Part shown: positions 7,891 to 15,869 of the stretch, piece after piece
Position numbering within the stretch: the first letter of the stretch is position 1
How the letters are laid out: each line of letters opens with the position of its first letter
NCBI GenBank assembly: GCA_036342255.1
Contig: JAZAUS010000018.1
Span: forward strand, 1-27,182
Direction: 5' to 3'
Length of the DNA stretch: 27,182 nucleotides
From: RUG11198 sp036342255
Lineage (GTDB): Bacteria > Bacillota_I > Bacilli_A > RF39 > UBA660
The notes under the pieces: generated by a model
Told to the model about the DNA's origin: nothing
The model's database searches: none
Seen by the model: only the letters and a program-made list of their open reading frames with translations
Translations under genes and position numbers: made by a program

Positions 7891-7919
7891 ATTATACATA
7901 AATAAAATCAAAAAAACAA
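7891..7919 (-). promoter_or_regulatory. Promoter of the serS-gmk operon
   Basis: Minus strand: -35 TTGTTT (7919-7914), 17-bp spacer, -10 TATAAT (7896-7891). Confidence 0.65.
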
Positions 7920-7948
7920 CCAAAACATTTTATCATTATTATATTTTA

Positions 7949-7957
7949 TGTTATAAT
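7949..7957 (+). promoter_or_regulatory. Extended -10 promoter of the 298-aa orphan gene
   Basis: TGTTATAAT, 27 bp upstream of the ATG at 7984, divergent from the serS promoter. Confidence 0.6.
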
Positions 7958-7983
7958 TTATACATACTAGATGGAGGGATAAA

Positions 7984-8880
7984 ATGTTTGATAAATTAGT
8001 AAATAAAATAAACACTATAAAAGAAGAAAGCAAAAATTTAACTGAACAACTTGATAAATCTGAAGTATTAATTAATCTAACACCACTACCAGATATAAGC
8101 AAAATTCCTATAACAAAAGATACAGAACAAATAATTAGTATGTGTCCAGATTTAAATAATGAAAAAGCTATCATAATAAGCAAAGTAATCCCTGTCGAAG
8201 AAACTTATCTAGATATTTTTTATATCAAAGAAATAATAACAAACATTGATTATTGGCTAGTATTAACCAATAAATATATTTGGTTTATAAACGATAAATC
8301 TTATGGTATCCTCCCATATCAAAATATAAAAGAATGTAATATTATAAAAAACAATTTAATGAGTAAATCAATAAATATTAATAAGATAATATTTGAAATA
8401 AATGGTAATGAAAATAAAATAAACAATATAATATCTTTATTAACAAATAATGAATATCGAAATAAAAAAATAGAAGAAAAAACTAATTATCTATGTGGAA
8501 TAACCCCAATATTTCAATTAATAAATAATATAAAATCAGGAATATCAGTTGATAACAACAATAATATTGTATTCCATTCAAGTACTGAAAACTATAAAAC
8601 AACACCTAATGATATTACTAATTATGAAGTATTAGTTGATAATGCCTCAATACTATCAAAAAACCAAGAAAGAAATACTTCAATAAATTCTTTTACAACA
8701 GGATGCTATTCAATATCATTAAGAATAACAACAAAAACAAAAACACTCCTTATCCCAATTCTAGAACAAAATTCATTAGGAAAAAAATATAACATCCACG
8801 ACAGTACTTATGAAAAAAATATAAATTTTGCAAAACAAATAATAAATAAATTAAATGAATTATGTGATATTAATTACTAA
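7984..8880 (+). CDS. Uncharacterised protein with PH-like segments
   Basis: The 298-aa protein has no signal peptide or membrane segment and is probably cytosolic. I do not recognise a named family. Residues about 85-150 (YWLVLTNKYIWFINDKSYGILPY and following strands) have the pattern of a bacterial pleckstrin-homology-like domain. The C-terminal part contains a second beta-rich segment (CYSISLRITTKTKTLLIPIL) ending in a helix (NINFAKQIINKLNEL), an arrangement seen in bPH-type proteins. The first 30 residues form a charged helix. The strong GGAGGG site fixes the ATG. It has its own promoter and shares a terminator with parB. The PH assignment is pattern-based inference. Confidence 0.75.
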   Translation: MFDKLVNKINTIKEESKNLTEQLDKSEVLINLTPLPDISKIPITKDTEQIISMCPDLNNEKAIIISKVIPVEETYLDIFYIKEIITNIDYWLVLTNKYIWFINDKSYGILPYQNIKECNIIKNNLMSKSININKIIFEINGNENKINNIISLLTNNEYRNKKIEEKTNYLCGITPIFQLINNIKSGISVDNNNNIVFHSSTENYKTTPNDITNYEVLVDNASILSKNQERNTSINSFTTGCYSISLRITTKTKTLLIPILEQNSLGKKYNIHDSTYEKNINFAKQIINKLNELCDINY

Positions 8881-8916
8881 AAAACACAATTAAATAATAG
8901 TATTTAATTGTGTTTT
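8881..8916. terminator. Bidirectional terminator between the 298-aa gene and parB
   Basis: A perfect 16-bp inverted repeat (8881-8896 with 8901-8916) with the 4-nt loop ATAG. It starts immediately after the plus-strand stop and lies 1 bp from the parB stop. T-tracts are present at both ends. Confidence 0.88.
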
Positions 8917-8917
8917 A

Positions 8918-9802
8918 TTATTTTACTTTAACATTTAATAAATCCAATATTCTAGTTAAATCAACAGAAGAATTAAAATAAATCTCAATTTTCCTATTTT
9001 CAATCTTAACTTTAGTTCCAAGTAAATCTCTTAACTCATCTTCTATATATTTATATTCATTATCCTTATTTTGATTATTTCTTTTATTAGGAACTTTCTT
9101 CTTAATATTATCTTTACTTGATATATCTTCTAAATCTCTTACACTAATATTATCCTTAACAACCTTATTAGCAAGTTCTTCTACTTTATTATCATCTTCC
9201 ATTTTACTTAAGACTCTGGCATGTCCCATTGAAATTTTATTATCAAGAACCATATCTTGAACATCATTAGGTAATCTAAGTAAGCCCAAAGTATTTGTAA
9301 CATGACTTCTACTCTTCCCAAGCTTTGCAGCCAAATCTTCTTGCCTAATATGTAAACTATCAATAATTCCTTTATAAGCCCATGCTAACTCAATAGAAGT
9401 TAAATTTTCTCTTTGAATATTTTCAAGAAGAGCTATCTCTCTCATTTCCTCATCAGAAAAATCCTTAACTATTGCAGGAATAGTTTCAATTCCTGCCAAT
9501 TTACTAGCTCTAAGTCTTCTCTCACCAGCAACTAAATCATAACCTTTAATACTTTTTTTAACAATTATAGGTTGAAAAACACCATAATTCTTAATAGAAG
9601 TAGCTAATTCATCCAAAGACTCTTGATCAAATGTCCTTCTTGGCTGAAAAGGATTAGGTCTAATATCAGCAACAGGTATTTGTACAATATCAGATTCCTT
9701 AGCACTTTCCATTATATTATCTTCAAAAGTATCAAAATCTAAAACCTCACTGCTAAATAATTGTTCTAACCCCCTACCCAACGCTTTCTTTTTTTGGTCC
9801 AT
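8918..9802 (-). CDS. parB: Chromosome-partitioning protein ParB (Spo0J)
   Basis: ParB is a CTP-dependent DNA clamp that loads at parS sites near the origin and works with ParA and SMC in chromosome segregation. Taken from the ATG at 9802 the protein has 294 aa. The N-terminal ALGRGLEQLF segment is the usual ParA-contacting tail. The CTP-binding N domain has NPFQPRR (about 50-56) and GERRLRA (93-99). A helix-turn-helix follows (QEDLAAKLGKSRSHVTNTLGLLRLP). A Lys/Asn-rich linker leads to a C-terminal dimerisation domain. A TTG three codons upstream (9811) is only 3 nt from the AGGAGG site, whereas the ATG is 12 nt away; either could be used. The gene overlaps the parA end by about 29 bp, indicating coupling. 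Confidence 0.95.
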   Translation of the reverse strand: MDQKKKALGRGLEQLFSSEVLDFDTFEDNIMESAKESDIVQIPVADIRPNPFQPRRTFDQESLDELATSIKNYGVFQPIIVKKSIKGYDLVAGERRLRASKLAGIETIPAIVKDFSDEEMREIALLENIQRENLTSIELAWAYKGIIDSLHIRQEDLAAKLGKSRSHVTNTLGLLRLPNDVQDMVLDNKISMGHARVLSKMEDDNKVEELANKVVKDNISVRDLEDISSKDNIKKKVPNKRNNQNKDNEYKYIEDELRDLLGTKVKIENRKIEIYFNSSVDLTRILDLLNVKVK

Positions 9803-10589
9803 TTTTTTCAATAACCTCCTTTGCTAAATTATAATATGCAAGTGTACCTCTACTTCTTGGTTCATATTCTAAAATAGGTTTTCCATGTGAAGGAGCTTCC
9901 GCTAATCTTATTAATCTAGGAATTATAGTTTCATAAACTCTTTCTTTAAAAAATCCTTTTATACTCTCTACAACTTCCAAACCTAAATTTGTATTAGTTG
10001 TTAGCATTGTTAGAAGAACCCCTTCAATATCTAAATTAGGATTTACCTTCTTCTGCGCAAGCATAATTGTATTAATAAGTTGCATTATTCCTTCCAACGC
10101 AAAATATTCACATTGTACTGGAATAAGAACACTATCAGCTGCCCCTAAAGCATTAGTAGTAAGAATGCCCAATGATGGAGGACAATCAATAAAAATAAAA
10201 TCATACTTATCTTTAACCTTCTCTAATTCCTCTCTCAATCTAAGTACTCTATTAAATTTCTTACCCTCAGCACGATATTTTCTCTCTAATTCAATAAGTT
10301 CCATATCAACACCAGCTAAATTTAAATAAGCAGGTAAAATACTTAAATTTTTACTTTTAGTCTTAATAATTGCCTTCTCTATATCAGTCTTCATAACCAT
10401 AACTTCATATATACTATTATCCATATTTCTTTTATCAACACCAACACCCGTAGTAGCATTACCCTGAGGATCTAAATCAACAAGTAATACTTTTTTTCTA
10501 AGAGCTCCTAAAGAAGCAGATAAGTTTATACTAGTAGTAGTTTTTCCTACTCCACCTTTTTGATTAACTATTGCAATTATTTTTCCCAT
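9774..10589 (-). CDS. parA: Chromosome-partitioning ATPase ParA (Soj)
   Basis: This deviant-Walker ATPase partners ParB in chromosome segregation and regulates replication initiation in Bacilli. Taken from the ATG at 10589 it has 271 aa, close to the family's ~255-270. The deviant Walker A is QKGGVGKTT at residues 9-17, including the signature lysine. Walker A' is VLLVDLDPQGNATTG, and Walker B is FIFIDCPPSLG. The C-terminal RLAEAPSHGKPI and GTLAYYNLAKEV blocks are typical of Soj. The AGGGTGAG ribosome binding site fits this start; a 10-codon upstream extension is rejected because it covers the -10 region. It is the first gene of parA-parB. No parS-like TGTTTCACGTGAAACA was found in the window. 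Confidence 0.96.
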   Translation of the reverse strand: MGKIIAIVNQKGGVGKTTTSINLSASLGALRKKVLLVDLDPQGNATTGVGVDKRNMDNSIYEVMVMKTDIEKAIIKTKSKNLSILPAYLNLAGVDMELIELERKYRAEGKKFNRVLRLREELEKVKDKYDFIFIDCPPSLGILTTNALGAADSVLIPVQCEYFALEGIMQLINTIMLAQKKVNPNLDIEGVLLTMLTTNTNLGLEVVESIKGFFKERVYETIIPRLIRLAEAPSHGKPILEYEPRSRGTLAYYNLAKEVIEKNGPKKESVG

Positions 10590-10612
10590 ATACTCACCCT
10601 TATTTCCTACAA

Positions 10613-10625
10613 GATACATTGTATC
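10613..10625. promoter_or_regulatory. Palindrome over the likely parA -10
   Basis: Positions 10613-10625 read GATACATTGTATC, a perfect inverted repeat around one central base. On the minus strand it contains TGATACAAT (10626-10618), a plausible extended -10 for parA. A regulatory protein binding here would overlap the promoter; this is inference. Confidence 0.35.
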
Positions 10626-10762
10626 AAATTTTTAAATAAAAATAAAGACTATTTAATAATTTAAAAATAAAATATTATAAATATTCTAAAAAAATTAATA
10701 TAAAAAAAGATTAAATAATATAGTAGTTTTTATCTACTTATTAATTAATCTATTTTATACAA

Positions 10763-11209
10763 TTATTTACAAGTCTCTAATATTCCAGACAAATTATTAA
10801 CTATATTTATATCTTCATCTTTAGAAACCAATTTATAATCATCAGTAACACCAGTTATTTTAATTGTAGCCTTAGGAGGACTTTCAATAACATCATAAAA
10901 ATCTATTTTGTAATCATCAGCATCTCCACCAATAGAAGCTTTAAATCTTCTAGTAAAATTCTCAACAAATTTTTGTTCTACAATTTTAACACCACTAATT
11001 TTTTTACCATTACTACACTCAATAATAGGATTATTAGCATCCGCCCAATACCTATCATCAATCGATTCTAGCATTGAAGCTTTCATAGCTTCTTTTAAAG
11101 TATAATATTCTGTATCATTATCAATAGTAATAGATTCAAACATAACAATAATTATTAAACCTATCATACCAAGCATTAAAATTACAAAACCTAAAAAACC
11201 ATACTTCAT
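10763..11209 (-). CDS. Membrane-anchored extracytoplasmic protein (TadE/pseudopilin-like topology), third gene of the VWA cluster
   Basis: The 148-aa protein begins with a short MKYG start and one hydrophobic helix at about 5-25. An acidic outer domain follows, starting with Glu/Asp-rich residues (FESITIDNDTEYY). This layout resembles TadE-like or pseudopilin-like proteins, but no decisive motif is present and the family is not recognised. Two cysteines (in IIECSNGK and at the C-terminal LETCK) could form a disulfide. The gene lies 4 bp after the VWA gene, whose stop TGA is part of this gene's AGGGTGAT ribosome binding site, so the two are translationally coupled. It is the last gene of the cluster. 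Confidence 0.75.
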   Translation of the reverse strand: MKYGFLGFVILMLGMIGLIIIVMFESITIDNDTEYYTLKEAMKASMLESIDDRYWADANNPIIECSNGKKISGVKIVEQKFVENFTRRFKASIGGDADDYKIDFYDVIESPPKATIKITGVTDDYKLVSKDEDINIVNNLSGILETCK

Positions 11210-11213
11210 GATA

Positions 11214-13805
11214 TCACCCTACCTCATCACAATTTTGATTCCATACACCATAACCACAATAATTCTTATTAACAACAGCACTATTTATATTAAAATAATT
11301 ATAATTATTAATAAAACTACTCCTACCACTATCATCTATAGAATCAATTTTTGAATAATAACCATGTTCAACATAATTATTTAACTTACTAACATATACT
11401 TCATAAAAAATTTTATTATAACTATTCTTTAACCTATTTTTATTAGGTGAAGATATAGTATTTGAACAACCAGATCCATCACAATACCAATCTCTCCAAT
11501 TAGCAGGAATTTTATTACTTTGATAATTCGAATTTGGAAAAGGATCACTTACATCTATAGTTCTAAAATGAACATTTTTACGAGGATCATCTGGATTGTC
11601 AACAGTAATAGGACATATAACATTATATGTTGCAAATGAATCAAATTTTACATATACCTTCGCATTATCTTTATTATAACCAAATGGCAAATAATAATAT
11701 CTATCTGTTCCAGGAGTAGACAACTCCGTATCTAAAACAGAATCATTTGCATACTTAAATTTATAATGCCCATCATTCATAATCCTTTTAGCAGCAATAT
11801 GATATTCATATTTTCTACCACCAGCTATTGCATCATTATCATATTTTATAATTTCTACAATATCATTTCTTTCTTCGTCTCTATTATTAAAGTTAACCGT
11901 TATAAATCCACTTTTAATCCTATTCTTCAAAGAATTAGAATAATTATCAACAATTCCATCCGTATCAAACAATTTTTTATTAATTTCACTCTTCAAAGCA
12001 TCAATTGAACCAAAAGCCTTATTGTTTGTACAACTACCATTAAGAATAGTTAATTCATCAAATCTAACATAAGAATCACCAAATTTAACAAGTGGTACTT
12101 GATTCGCAACAACAGGATTACTAGCTCTAACACCCTTATATGTAAATTGCCAAGTAACAGTATTATTTAAAGTTATTCCTTGAAATTTGAATCCACGACC
12201 AGCTATAATAGGATCTTCAATATTTTTAATTGTACCCCCGTCAAATGAAGTGGCTTCATCAAGAACAATTGGAACAGTTACATCTCTACCTGAATTATTA
12301 TAACAATATCTACCTATTGCAATGTTTTTATTTTCACATAATAACTTATGATCTCTCTGTGAACCACTAACGCTTTTATTCAAACATTGTTTATCACCAG
12401 TACCATCATTACTTTGAGATAATGCATTTTTCCATTCTTGAACAGGAATATCACTTAAAACACCTGGAAAATATTTATTAGATAATCCTTTATAACTATT
12501 ATGGGAAAATGACCCACTTCTTTTATAAGTATTATAAGTTAAATCTCTACTTACATTTACAACAACCTTATTAGCATGCAATATTTTATTAGCTTCTGAC
12601 CTTGAAGAAAACTTAACTCTTAAATATTTCCAATTTCCATCTCCAACAAGATCAAACCTATTATGGCCAACATTAAATGTCGTATTATCATACTTTATAG
12701 TAAAATGACTAGTACTTAAACCACTCTGAGCTCTAAAAGGACCAAAGATTAATCCTCCACCTTGACCAAGATCAGTACTTTTTAAAGTTTCATAAGCATT
12801 ATTTCTTAAAACACCAATTTTCCTAAATACCATTTTTCTTTTCGTTGTCTCATCAGTTGAGCCAACAATTCCTTTATCTGGATAACCTCCAATAGTCATT
12901 ACTACTTCATTAAATTCTTTATTTCCAGTTCCAGAATTCATCATTTCATATAATTTAGCTGCTTCAAGATTAACTTCTCCATTAGCATCTATACCTGATT
13001 GTAATTTTTCATAAGAATCATCAGTTGGCCCCAATAAATAATTAGGCATATAATCTTCAGTTGAAGATCCACCTATATCAATACCAACCGTAATAACTTT
13101 AGCCCTACTATCTATAGAATTTATTAAATTTCTAACTTCTTTAAATTTTTTTGCAGCAGCATAGAAATGTCTTGCAGAACTTGACCAACCAGTAGGTCCA
13201 GAATTTAATACATTAGGATATCCATCTGTTATAAATACTACTAATGGAACATATTTATCTTTATCAGCACTATTCTTTAAAGAATTAAAGTAAGTAATCG
13301 CCTTTCCTAAACCTTCAACATAATTAGTACTTTTATTTCCAGCATTAACATCATTATAATCACGATCTGTTATATAACTACTAATACTCTTTTCAGAAGT
13401 TAAATTAGAGTAAAAATATTTAACAACTATCCTAGAATTATCATTAATTTGTTTAACACCTAAAGCAAGATTCTTTAAACTTCCTCTAACATTAGCAATT
13501 TTACTACCTGATGACATTGAATTACTATCATCAACTAATACAAATACCTTAAAAGGTTTCGCGTTAGGATTCGGTGGCGTAGGATCTGGCACCGTATAAG
13601 AAACATTAAGCGGTTTATCAGGATCAATTTTATAACTCAAATCACCATCACAAGTATTATTAATAATCTCTGAATTATTTGAAATACAATTATTCTTATC
13701 AGTAATCAATAACTCATTTTTTTCTGAATCACACATTACTTCAGCAGCATATACAACTTTCATCGAAACAAGAAAAGCAAAACAAACTATAATAACTTTT
13801 TTCAT
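11214..13805 (-). CDS. Secreted von Willebrand factor A domain protein
   Basis: The 863-aa protein starts with a signal peptide (MKKVIIVCFAFLVSMKVVYA, cut after residue 20). After a Pro-rich stretch a VWA domain spans about residues 84-300. The metal-ion-dependent adhesion site is complete: D92-x-S94-x-S96, Thr160 and Asp194 in FITDG. VWA domains bind ligands through this metal and are common in adhesins and pilus tips. The rest is beta-rich and unassigned, with several cysteines. Near the C-terminus is a block around FRTIDVSDPFPN and NWRDWYCDGSGC. There is no LPxTG signal, membrane anchor or wall-binding repeat, so retention may depend on the neighbouring membrane proteins. The gene sits between two membrane-anchored proteins in one operon. 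Adhesion or surface assembly is inferred. Confidence 0.88.
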   Translation of the reverse strand: MKKVIIVCFAFLVSMKVVYAAEVMCDSEKNELLITDKNNCISNNSEIINNTCDGDLSYKIDPDKPLNVSYTVPDPTPPNPNAKPFKVFVLVDDSNSMSSGSKIANVRGSLKNLALGVKQINDNSRIVVKYFYSNLTSEKSISSYITDRDYNDVNAGNKSTNYVEGLGKAITYFNSLKNSADKDKYVPLVVFITDGYPNVLNSGPTGWSSSARHFYAAAKKFKEVRNLINSIDSRAKVITVGIDIGGSSTEDYMPNYLLGPTDDSYEKLQSGIDANGEVNLEAAKLYEMMNSGTGNKEFNEVVMTIGGYPDKGIVGSTDETTKRKMVFRKIGVLRNNAYETLKSTDLGQGGGLIFGPFRAQSGLSTSHFTIKYDNTTFNVGHNRFDLVGDGNWKYLRVKFSSRSEANKILHANKVVVNVSRDLTYNTYKRSGSFSHNSYKGLSNKYFPGVLSDIPVQEWKNALSQSNDGTGDKQCLNKSVSGSQRDHKLLCENKNIAIGRYCYNNSGRDVTVPIVLDEATSFDGGTIKNIEDPIIAGRGFKFQGITLNNTVTWQFTYKGVRASNPVVANQVPLVKFGDSYVRFDELTILNGSCTNNKAFGSIDALKSEINKKLFDTDGIVDNYSNSLKNRIKSGFITVNFNNRDEERNDIVEIIKYDNDAIAGGRKYEYHIAAKRIMNDGHYKFKYANDSVLDTELSTPGTDRYYYLPFGYNKDNAKVYVKFDSFATYNVICPITVDNPDDPRKNVHFRTIDVSDPFPNSNYQSNKIPANWRDWYCDGSGCSNTISSPNKNRLKNSYNKIFYEVYVSKLNNYVEHGYYSKIDSIDDSGRSSFINNYNYFNINSAVVNKNYCGYGVWNQNCDEVG

Positions 13806-13817
13806 TATACACCTCTT

Positions 13818-14429
13818 TCAATCCAATTTATTCTTCTTATATCTAAATATAATAACACCTATTATACCAACAATAACAACAACACTTATAACAATAACTA
13901 AATAAGATATATTAAACTCTTTTTTTTCAACATTATTATTCACTTCTTTGCTATCTAAATACTCATTGAGCCTACTTCTAAATACTTCATCAGTTATATT
14001 TCCTTGATACCAAGGATCACACAATTCAAATTCTTTAATATCAATATCAGAACAATCTGATGAAAGAGAATAATTATTAAACTTAGGCAAATTAATAGTT
14101 AAAGTTTTGAGTCTTACATCTCCACAATTTTTAGAATATATTTCCAAAGAATTATTACCACTTTGCATTTTAATTACTTCATTATTATTATAAACAAAAA
14201 AACTATAATTACTATCACTAACATATATTTCATCAGTTAATCCTACAAAACTAACATTATATAACTGATAGTCATTAGAACCACTCTTATTACCAATATA
14301 TTCAGAATTATAACTAACATTAAAAGCAACACCTTTTAACCTAGCAATATCATCATTATCACAGGAAGCAGCATTAACATAACTCATACCAAAAAGAAAT
14401 AAAAAACAAAACAAAAAAATCCTTCTCAT
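13818..14429 (-). CDS. Type I membrane protein with signal peptide, first gene of the VWA cluster
   Basis: The 203-aa protein has a signal peptide ending in SYVNA-AS (residues 1-20), a beta-rich outer domain of about 150 residues and a C-terminal membrane helix at about 172-194. It closes with a short basic tail (RYKKNKLD). The outer domain has four to five cysteines. The topology recalls sortase substrates, but no LPxTG or NPxTN signal precedes the helix, so it is probably simply membrane-anchored. The stop TGA is 12 bp before the VWA gene. Promoter TGGTATAAT lies just upstream. The family is not recognised; a role as anchor or partner of the VWA protein is inference from position. Confidence 0.8.
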   Translation of the reverse strand: MRRIFLFCFLFLFGMSYVNAASCDNDDIARLKGVAFNVSYNSEYIGNKSGSNDYQLYNVSFVGLTDEIYVSDSNYSFFVYNNNEVIKMQSGNNSLEIYSKNCGDVRLKTLTINLPKFNNYSLSSDCSDIDIKEFELCDPWYQGNITDEVFRSRLNEYLDSKEVNNNVEKKEFNISYLVIVISVVVIVGIIGVIIFRYKKNKLD

Positions 14430-14453
14430 TAAACACCTACTATCTTACTAAAC

Positions 14454-14462
14454 ATTATACCA
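14454..14462 (-). promoter_or_regulatory. Extended -10 promoter of the VWA cluster
   Basis: The minus strand reads TGGTATAAT, 24 bp upstream of the ATG at 14429. The -35 (CTTTTA at 14482-14477) is weak. Confidence 0.55.
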
Positions 14463-14519
14463 TTAAATAGAAAAAATAAAAGACTAAAACCCATTTTTCT
14501 TTTCTTAATAAATAAATTT

Positions 14520-14528
14520 TGATATAAT
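14520..14528 (+). promoter_or_regulatory. Extended -10 promoter of tilS-ftsH
   Basis: TGATATAAT, 18 bp upstream of the tilS ATG. The transcript would start almost directly before the GGAGG ribosome binding site, giving a very short leader. Confidence 0.6.
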
Positions 14529-14546
14529 ATAGCCGGAGGCATTATC

Positions 14547-15869
14547 ATGATTAAAAATATTATAAAAAACTTAGACTTAAAAAAAGAAAAATATATATTA
14601 ATAGGTTCTTCTTCAGGCCCTGACTCAATGGCTTTATTACACTACCTAAAAAACAACACTAAAAATATAATTGTTTGCTGTCACATCAATCATAATAAAA
14701 GACCTGAAAGTAAAAAAGAAGAAAAATATTTAAAAGAATACTGTCTAAATAATAATATTATATTTGAATCAACAACCATAAAAGAGTATAAAGAAAATAA
14801 TTTTGAAAATGAAGCTAGAAAAAAAAGATATGATTTCTATCAAAAAATAATAAATAAGTATAATGCCAAATATCTATTTTTAGCCCATCATGGAGACGAT
14901 CTAATAGAAACCATTATTATGAAAATAGTTAGAGGTTCAAATCTAGAAGGATATGCAGGGATAAAAACAATAACAAAAAAAAATAATTATTATATAGTAA
15001 GGCCACTATTAGAATATACAAAAGAAGATTTAATAAATTATAACAAAAAACATAATATAAAATATTTTATTGATCAAAGTAATAATGATACCAAATATAC
15101 AAGAAATAGAATTAGAAAAAAAATACTACCAATTCTTAAAGAAGAAAATCCAAATATACATTTAAACTTTTTAAAATATTCTAAAAATTTACTAGAATAT
15201 GACAATTATATAAAAAAAGAAACAAATAATATCATAAAAAAAATATACAAAAATAACAAACTTGATTTAGATATTTTTTTAGAACAAAATCCATTTATTC
15301 AAAAAAATATCTTATATCAAATCTTAAATAATTATTATAATAATAAAGACAACATAGTTACACAAAAGCACATTGATAACATATTAGATATAATTAATAA
15401 TAAAAAACCAAATTTATCAATTAACTTGCCAAACAACAACTTATGTATAAAAGAATATAATTGTTTATATTTTAGTAAAATTAAACAAAAAGATAATTAT
15501 AAAATAGAGTTAAAAAATAAAGTTACAATAGATAATCACATAATAGAATTAATAAATAATACAAATAATGATGGTAATGACATTTGTAGATTAAATATCA
15601 AAGATATTATATTACCTTTATATATTAGAAACAAAAAAATAGGTGATACAATTCAACTAAAAGGAACAAACGGAAAAAAGAAAGTTAAAGATATATTTAT
15701 AGATAAAAAAATACCTATATCACAAAGAAAAAATTATCCAATATTAGTAGACAGCACCGATAAAATATTATGGATACCAAATATAAAAAAATCTAAATTT
15801 AATATACAAAAAGATGAATTATGTGATATAATACTAAGGTACTGTGAAAAGGAGGAAAAAAATGAATAA
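14547..15869 (+). CDS. tilS: tRNA(Ile) lysidine synthetase
   Basis: This essential enzyme changes C34 of the CAU-anticodon tRNA-Ile to lysidine, using ATP and lysine, so that it reads AUA. The 440-aa protein has the N-terminal PP-loop ATPase domain (about 15-200) with SSGPDSMALLHYL, HINHNKRP, NFENEARKKRYDFY and LAHHGDDLIETI. A linker and the C-terminal TilS domain (LPLYIRNKKIGDTI, KKVKDIFIDKKIP, KILWIPNIKKS) follow. The PP-loop normally reads SGGxDS; here the first Gly is Ser (SSGPDS). AUA codons are frequent in this genome, so the enzyme is heavily needed. The gene overlaps ftsH by 8 bp. In Bacillus the hpt gene lies between tilS and ftsH; here it is missing. Confidence 0.95.
   Translation: MIKNIIKNLDLKKEKYILIGSSSGPDSMALLHYLKNNTKNIIVCCHINHNKRPESKKEEKYLKEYCLNNNIIFESTTIKEYKENNFENEARKKRYDFYQKIINKYNAKYLFLAHHGDDLIETIIMKIVRGSNLEGYAGIKTITKKNNYYIVRPLLEYTKEDLINYNKKHNIKYFIDQSNNDTKYTRNRIRKKILPILKEENPNIHLNFLKYSKNLLEYDNYIKKETNNIIKKIYKNNKLDLDIFLEQNPFIQKNILYQILNNYYNNKDNIVTQKHIDNILDIINNKKPNLSINLPNNNLCIKEYNCLYFSKIKQKDNYKIELKNKVTIDNHIIELINNTNNDGNDICRLNIKDIILPLYIRNKKIGDTIQLKGTNGKKKVKDIFIDKKIPISQRKNYPILVDSTDKILWIPNIKKSKFNIQKDELCDIILRYCEKEEKNE

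Noticed and set aside
7867..7913. T-box leader for serS (and for metG)
   Set aside because: The promoters lie too close to the start (serS), or the gene is coupled to an upstream gene (metG); no T-box sequence is seen.
10620..10762. AT-rich gap after parA's start as a possible replication origin
   Set aside because: parAB often lies near oriC, but no DnaA boxes and no dnaA/dnaN/rsmG genes are present.
13818..13910. Sortase signal at the C-terminus of the 203-aa protein
   Set aside because: The C-terminal helix and basic tail are present, but no LPxTG or NPxTN-like motif precedes them.
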